A stretch of 64,000 nucleotides of DNA, taken from NCBI RefSeq assembly GCF_004320525.1, contig NZ_SIHX01000004.1, positions 124,001 to 188,000 of the forward strand. Reading direction: 5' to 3'. A program made the translations under genes and the position numbers. The notes below the pieces were generated by a model. The model was not told the origin of the DNA. It saw nothing but the letters and a program-made list of their open reading frames with translations, and did not search any database. This DNA is from Arthrobacter sp. S39. Its GTDB lineage: Bacteria; Actinomycetota; Actinomycetes; Actinomycetales; Micrococcaceae. Below, piece by piece: positions 60,432 to 64,000 of this stretch. Each line of letters starts with the position of its first letter. The first letter of the stretch is position 1.

Positions 60432-61502
60432 TCAGGCCCGGCGGTTCTTCGCCAGCTGCCGGTTGATCCGCGCCGCCCAGAAGGGCCCCTCGTAGAGGAA
60501 GGCCGTGTAGCCCTGGACCAGGGTGGCCCCGGCATCCAGACGGTCCTGGACGTCCCGGGCGTTCTCGACACCGCCGACGGCCACCAGCGTGAGCGCTCCC
60601 CCGGTGGCGGCCCTCAGCCGGCGCAGGACTTCCAGTGAACGCTGCTTCAGCGGCGCGCCGGACAGACCGCCGGCGCCAGCCTTTTCAATGCTTTCGGGTG
60701 CCGAGCTGAGGCCGGAGCGCCCGATGGTGGTGTTGGTGGCAATGATGCCGTCCAGCCCCAGGTCCAGCGCCAGGCGTGCGACGTCGTCGATATCCTCGTC
60801 GCTGAGGTCCGGGGCGATCTTGACCAGCAGGGGAACGTGCCGGCCCGCCGCCCGGTCGGCTTCCTCCCCCACAGCTGCCAGCAGCGGGCGGAGGCTCTCG
60901 ACGTCCTGCAGCAACCGCAGGCCGGGGGTGTTGGGCGAACTGACATTGACCACCAGGTAGTCCGCGGCGGGAGCGAGGCTGCGGGCGCTGACGAGGTAAT
61001 CCGCCACGGCGTCCTCCAGCTCCACGACTTTACTTTTGCCGATGTTGACGCCGATGACGGGGCGGACGCCGGGGTGCCGGCGCTGCAGCGCGGCACGTGC
61101 CGCCTTCAGCCGCGGCTCAACGGTGGCGGCGCCGTCGTTGTTGAAGCCCATCCGGTTGATGACCGCCCGGTCCTCGACCAGCCTGAAAAGGCGGGGCTTG
61201 GGGTTGCCCGGCTGGGCCTGGCCCGTAATGGTCCCCACTTCCACGTGGCCGAAGCCAAGCTCCGTGAGCGCCTCGATGCCGTGGCCTTCCTTGTCAAAAC
61301 CCGCTGCCAGGCCGAAAGGCGAGGGGAAGGTCAGCCCGAAGGCATTGGTCTGCAGCGACGGCGACGGGGCGGTGAACTTCTGCAGGATCCTGCCGGCACC
61401 GGAGGAATGCGCAAGCCTGATGCCCTTGAATCCGATTTTGTGGGCGCGTTCGGCGTCCATCCATGAAAAGGCCAGCTTAAAGAAAGTGGGATATACGCGC
61501 AT
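60432..61502 (-). CDS. pyrD: Quinone-dependent dihydroorotate dehydrogenase
   Basis: 356-residue class 2 DHODH of pyrimidine biosynthesis, membrane-associated and using quinone. The N-terminal amphipathic helices ([21 protein letters not shown]) are the class 2 mark. [11 protein letters not shown] and NRMGFNNDG bind FMN and substrate, and [11 protein letters not shown] has the catalytic Ser. VGGVENARD and [11 protein letters not shown] close the FMN site. ATG 61502 starts at the family position ([10 protein letters not shown]); an upstream ATG is in frame. Confidence 0.95.
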   Translation of the reverse strand: MRVYPTFFKLAFSWMDAERAHKIGFKGIRLAHSSGAGRILQKFTAPSPSLQTNAFGLTFPSPFGLAAGFDKEGHGIEALTELGFGHVEVGTITGQAQPGNPKPRLFRLVEDRAVINRMGFNNDGAATVEPRLKAARAALQRRHPGVRPVIGVNIGKSKVVELEDAVADYLVSARSLAPAADYLVVNVSSPNTPGLRLLQDVESLRPLLAAVGEEADRAAGRHVPLLVKIAPDLSDEDIDDVARLALDLGLDGIIATNTTIGRSGLSSAPESIEKAGAGGLSGAPLKQRSLEVLRRLRAATGGALTLVAVGGVENARDVQDRLDAGATLVQGYTAFLYEGPFWAARINRQLAKNRRA

Positions 61503-61615
61503 GCCTCTAGTTTTCCGTCTGGGGCGGCGCAGACCAAACCGGAACGGCAACATCCGCCAGAACCTACTTGTTCGAACCGACGGGGATGCAGTTACTTATG
61601 GGTAGGAACGCGGGC

Positions 61616-61621
61616 TAGCAT
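61616..61621 (+). promoter_or_regulatory. Leaderless -10 box of the alpha/beta hydrolase gene
   Basis: TAGCAT, 6 nt, ATG 61628. Confidence 0.5.
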
Positions 61622-61627
61622 TCATTC

Positions 61628-62620
61628 ATGGACTGGCACCCCGACATCCTTGGTGACGGCTTCGAGGCCTGCAGCTTCGAGGCGGCCGGTGATGACGGCG
61701 TGGCGCGGACCGCGACCCTCGTCAGGTACCGCCCAGCCGCTGGTCCGGATACCAAGGCTTCCGGCCGCCGTCGTGCTGTGCTCTTCCTGCACGGCTGGAG
61801 TGACTACTTCTTCAACGTGGACCTCGCCCGGTTCTGGGCACTGCGAGGCTACGAGTTCCACGCCCTGGACATGCACAACCACGGACGGAGCCTTCGCCCG
61901 GACGCGCCCGGCGGCTACGTCGGGGACCTGGCGGACTACGACGCCGAGATCAGCAAGGCAATAGGTGTCATCGGCAGCGGCGGACCGCAGCCGGAACTCA
62001 CGCTGATGGGGCACTCCACCGGCGGCCTGGTCGCAGCGCTGTGGGTGGCCAACCACCCGGGAGCGGCCTCGCAGCTGGTCCTGAACAGCCCTTGGCTGGA
62101 AATGCACGGCAATTCCCTGGTGCGCCGGGCCGCGTCAACCATGGTGGCGCCGGTGGCGCGGTTCCGGCCCGAGGCCATCCTGCGATTGCCGGAGCGGGGC
62201 TTCTACTGGCGGACCATCAGCAGCTCGGCTGAAGGCGAGTGGGCCCTGGACGACCGTTACCGGCCGCCCATGGCCTTCCCGCTGCGTGCCGGCTGGCTGA
62301 GCGCCATCCTGGCCGGCCACGCGAAGGTGGCGCGCGGACTGCGAATCGAGATCCCCATCCTCGTCCTGCTCTCCCAAGGCAGTGCGAATGGGCCATTCTG
62401 GACGGAGGAGATGCGGCGGACAGACGCCGTGCTCGACGTGAACATCATCGCCCTCCGTGCCTTGACGCTGGGGCGCACCGTGACGGTGGAGCGTATCGAC
62501 GGAGCACTTCACGACGTCTTTCTTTCACCGCCCAAGGTGCGTGCTGATGCCTACGCACGCCTGGCCCGCTGGTTGCGCGGCTACGCCGAGGGCGACGCCG
62601 CATCGACCGCGCCGCCGTAA
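61628..62620 (+). CDS. Alpha/beta hydrolase (lysophospholipase/monoacylglycerol lipase-like)
   Basis: 330-residue cytoplasmic hydrolase. The oxyanion-hole segment is FLHGWSDY, the nucleophile elbow GHSTGG (Ser near residue 122), and the His is in ALHDVFLS near the C-terminus. [12 protein letters not shown] is the segment shared with bacterial monoacylglycerol lipases. Natural substrate unknown. Its last 40 nt overlap the convergent uppS gene. Confidence 0.87.
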   Translation: MDWHPDILGDGFEACSFEAAGDDGVARTATLVRYRPAAGPDTKASGRRRAVLFLHGWSDYFFNVDLARFWALRGYEFHALDMHNHGRSLRPDAPGGYVGDLADYDAEISKAIGVIGSGGPQPELTLMGHSTGGLVAALWVANHPGAASQLVLNSPWLEMHGNSLVRRAASTMVAPVARFRPEAILRLPERGFYWRTISSSAEGEWALDDRYRPPMAFPLRAGWLSAILAGHAKVARGLRIEIPILVLLSQGSANGPFWTEEMRRTDAVLDVNIIALRALTLGRTVTVERIDGALHDVFLSPPKVRADAYARLARWLRGYAEGDAASTAPP

Positions 62621-63405
62621 CGCCGGTCCCGCTGGGCGTAGATTTCGACGGCGTCCCACAGGGTCCGCCGGTCAACGTCCGGCCACAGCGTGTCCATAAA
62701 GACAAACTCGGCATAGGCCGACTGCCACAGCAGGAAGTTGGACAGCCGCTGCTCCCCCGAACTCCGCAGGAACAGGTCCACGTCCGGCAGGTCAGGCTCG
62801 TCCAGGTACTTCTGGATGGTCTTCTCCGTGATGGCCCCGGGCCTAAGCCGGCCGGCGGCCACCTCAGCGGCGATCGAGGACACGGCGTCCGTGATCTCGG
62901 CGCGGCCGCCGTAGTTAACACACATGTTCAACGTGCACGTACTGTTGCCCGCCGTGTACTCCTCGGCTTCCTCCAGTTCGCGGATGACCGAGCCCCACAG
63001 CTTGGGCCGGCGGCCCGACCAGCGGACCCGCACACCCCAGGCGTCCAACTGGTTCCGCTGCCGTCGTAGCACGTCCTTGTTAAATCCCATCAGGAACCGG
63101 ACCTCTTCGGGTGAGCGGCGCCAGTTCTCGGTGGAGAATGCGTAAACGCTGACGTACTCGATGCCCAGTTCGATGGCGCCGGCCATAACGTCCAGCAGTG
63201 CCGGCTCGCCGGCCTTGTGCCCCTCAATCCTGGGCAGTCCCCGCTGGTTGGCCCAGCGGCCGTTGCCGTCCATCACGATGGCTACATGCCGGGGAATGAA
63301 TTCGGCGGGAATGGACGGCGCCACGGCACCGGACGGGTGCGGGTACGGCGCCTCCACCGGGGCGGTCCGCTTTCGGGGCGGGCTGTTCTTTTTTCCCAAG
63401 GCCAC
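62581..63405 (-). CDS. uppS: Isoprenyl transferase (undecaprenyl diphosphate synthase type)
   Basis: 274-residue cis-prenyltransferase that makes the polyprenyl diphosphate carrier for cell-wall synthesis. [13 protein letters not shown] has the catalytic Asp and diphosphate site, [14 protein letters not shown] and NYGGRAEI follow, and [25 protein letters not shown] is the C-terminal IPP-binding segment. GTG 63405 is chosen: it begins 2 nt after the recO stop with GGAG upstream. The recO-uppS order is usual in this family of bacteria. Confidence 0.95.
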   Translation of the reverse strand: MALGKKNSPPRKRTAPVEAPYPHPSGAVAPSIPAEFIPRHVAIVMDGNGRWANQRGLPRIEGHKAGEPALLDVMAGAIELGIEYVSVYAFSTENWRRSPEEVRFLMGFNKDVLRRQRNQLDAWGVRVRWSGRRPKLWGSVIRELEEAEEYTAGNSTCTLNMCVNYGGRAEITDAVSSIAAEVAAGRLRPGAITEKTIQKYLDEPDLPDVDLFLRSSGEQRLSNFLLWQSAYAEFVFMDTLWPDVDRRTLWDAVEIYAQRDRRYGGAVDAASPSA

Positions 63406-63407
63406 AG

Positions 63408-64000
63408 TCAGGTACGCTCCACATGTTTGAGTGATTTCACGACACGTTCCAGGTGCCATTGCAGGTAGGCAGCCACCAGTCCGGCAGCTTCCCGGCGGTG
63501 GACCGGCAACGATCCGTCCGCCGTCGGCCAGTCCCCGGTCAGCAGGGCACTGAGCAGGACAACTGTTTCCGCTGCCGGCGCGGGAGAACCCGGCGGGCGG
63601 CAGTCGTTGCAGACCATCCCGCCCAGGGGTGCCGAGAATGCCGTGTGCGGTCCGGGCCTGCTGCAGCGGGCACAGTCCGTGAAGCTGGGCGCCCAGCCGC
63701 CGGTGGCCAGCGCCCTGAGCAGGTAGGAATCGAGGATCAGGCCGGCGGAATGCTCATCCCGGCTCAGCGACGCCAGGGCGCCAACGAGAAGGTTGTACTG
63801 GGCGGTCCCGGCTTCGCCGTCGACATCGGTGAGTTTTTCCGCGGTTTCAGTCATGGCTGCGGCCACGGTGTAGCGGCCGTAGTCGGCAGCAATATTTCCG
63901 CCATACGCCCCCTTGGCGACCGCCTGGGTGACGATGTCCAGGGTCCGGCCTGACACGAGCTGGAGATCGGCCACCATGAACGGTTCGAGCCGGGCACCAA
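63408..64000 (-). CDS. recO: DNA repair protein RecO, 3' part
   Basis: Recombination mediator that anneals single strands and loads RecA with RecR. Only the C-terminal 197 residues are inside the window; the frame stays open to the right edge ([17 protein letters not shown]). A four-Cys zinc knuckle is present (CARCSRPG ... CNDCRPPG), followed by the C-terminal helices. Its N-terminal OB fold lies outside. Directly followed by uppS. Confidence 0.94.
   Translation of the reverse strand, partial: GARLEPFMVADLQLVSGRTLDIVTQAVAKGAYGGNIAADYGRYTVAAAMTETAEKLTDVDGEAGTAQYNLLVGALASLSRDEHSAGLILDSYLLRALATGGWAPSFTDCARCSRPGPHTAFSAPLGGMVCNDCRPPGSPAPAAETVVLLSALLTGDWPTADGSLPVHRREAAGLVAAYLQWHLERVVKSLKHVERT

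Noticed and set aside
1..64000. CRISPR arrays, insertion sequences, integrases, att sites, rRNA or tRNA genes
   Set aside because: No regularly spaced repeats, transposase or integrase motifs, or cloverleaf-like segments were seen when reading through both strands.

Overview
This window is a stretch of high-GC actinobacterial chromosome, most likely from the Micrococcaceae (Arthrobacter / Pseudarthrobacter group). The evidence is the mycothiol ligase gene mshC, a complete Pup-proteasome locus, a naturally fused PafBC, actinobacterial QcrCAB and CtaCDEF, RbpA, and the general synteny. Both ends cut genes: mshC at the left and recO at the right. I see no rRNA, tRNA, CRISPR array, insertion sequence, phage or plasmid marker.

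Layout. 1-5.2 kb: mshC (3' part), a PAC2 protein, a HAD phosphatase, a CBS-containing site-2 protease and the tRNA m1A58 methyltransferase trmI. 5.2-15.5 kb: the Pup-proteasome system (arc/mpa, dop, pup, prcB, prcA, pafA), two FKBP-type isomerases (one a lipoprotein), then pafBC. 15.5-20 kb: a small membrane protein, tatA, tatC and a HelY/Mtr4-like helicase. 20-28.7 kb: amidohydrolase, polyprenol-phosphate mannosyltransferase, rbpA, an SPFH/NfeD pair, an RlmA-like methyltransferase, an S9 peptidase and peptide deformylase. 28.7-34.8 kb: a SnoaL-like protein, then an operon of type III polyketide synthase, methyltransferase and FAD monooxygenase, divergent from a short UvrA-like ATPase. 34.9-39 kb: an accessory patch with a GNAT protein, an orphan GH43 enzyme, coupled DUF6228-like and CPCC-type genes, another methyltransferase and little-coding gaps. 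39-45.3 kb: a LacI-controlled sugar operon (two permeases, binding lipoprotein, GH32 beta-fructosidase). 45.4-48.5 kb: a 49-residue membrane peptide, two VOC proteins, DUF3054, a stand-alone RAM protein and trpD. 48.6-57.4 kb: the respiratory genes ctaE-qcrCAB and ctaC-ctaD-ctaF on either side of a GntR/HutC regulator and a divergent HPr gene. 57.6-64 kb: erpA, an M20 peptidase, DUF3043, pyrD, an alpha/beta hydrolase, uppS and recO.

How the parts work together. Dop deamidates Pup (which ends in GGQ), PafA ligates it to substrates, and ARC/Mpa (C-terminus GQYL) feeds the 20S core PrcAB. QcrCAB and CtaCDEF form the bc1-aa3 supercomplex. The LacI operon imports a sugar, probably a fructo-oligosaccharide, for intracellular hydrolysis, but brings no ATPase. 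The type III PKS operon probably makes a modified, quinone-type phenolic lipid.

The main regulatory observations are a TAnnnT box 6-7 nt before the start codon of at least fourteen genes (leaderless architecture), a DasR/dre-like core palindrome between gntR and the HPr gene, a LacI-type operator at the predicted start of the sugar operon, a 17-bp palindrome abutting the ctaE start codon, and strong hairpins between many convergent genes. No wholly new system stands out. The type III PKS / UvrA-like locus and the 36.5-39 kb patch are the least ordinary parts.
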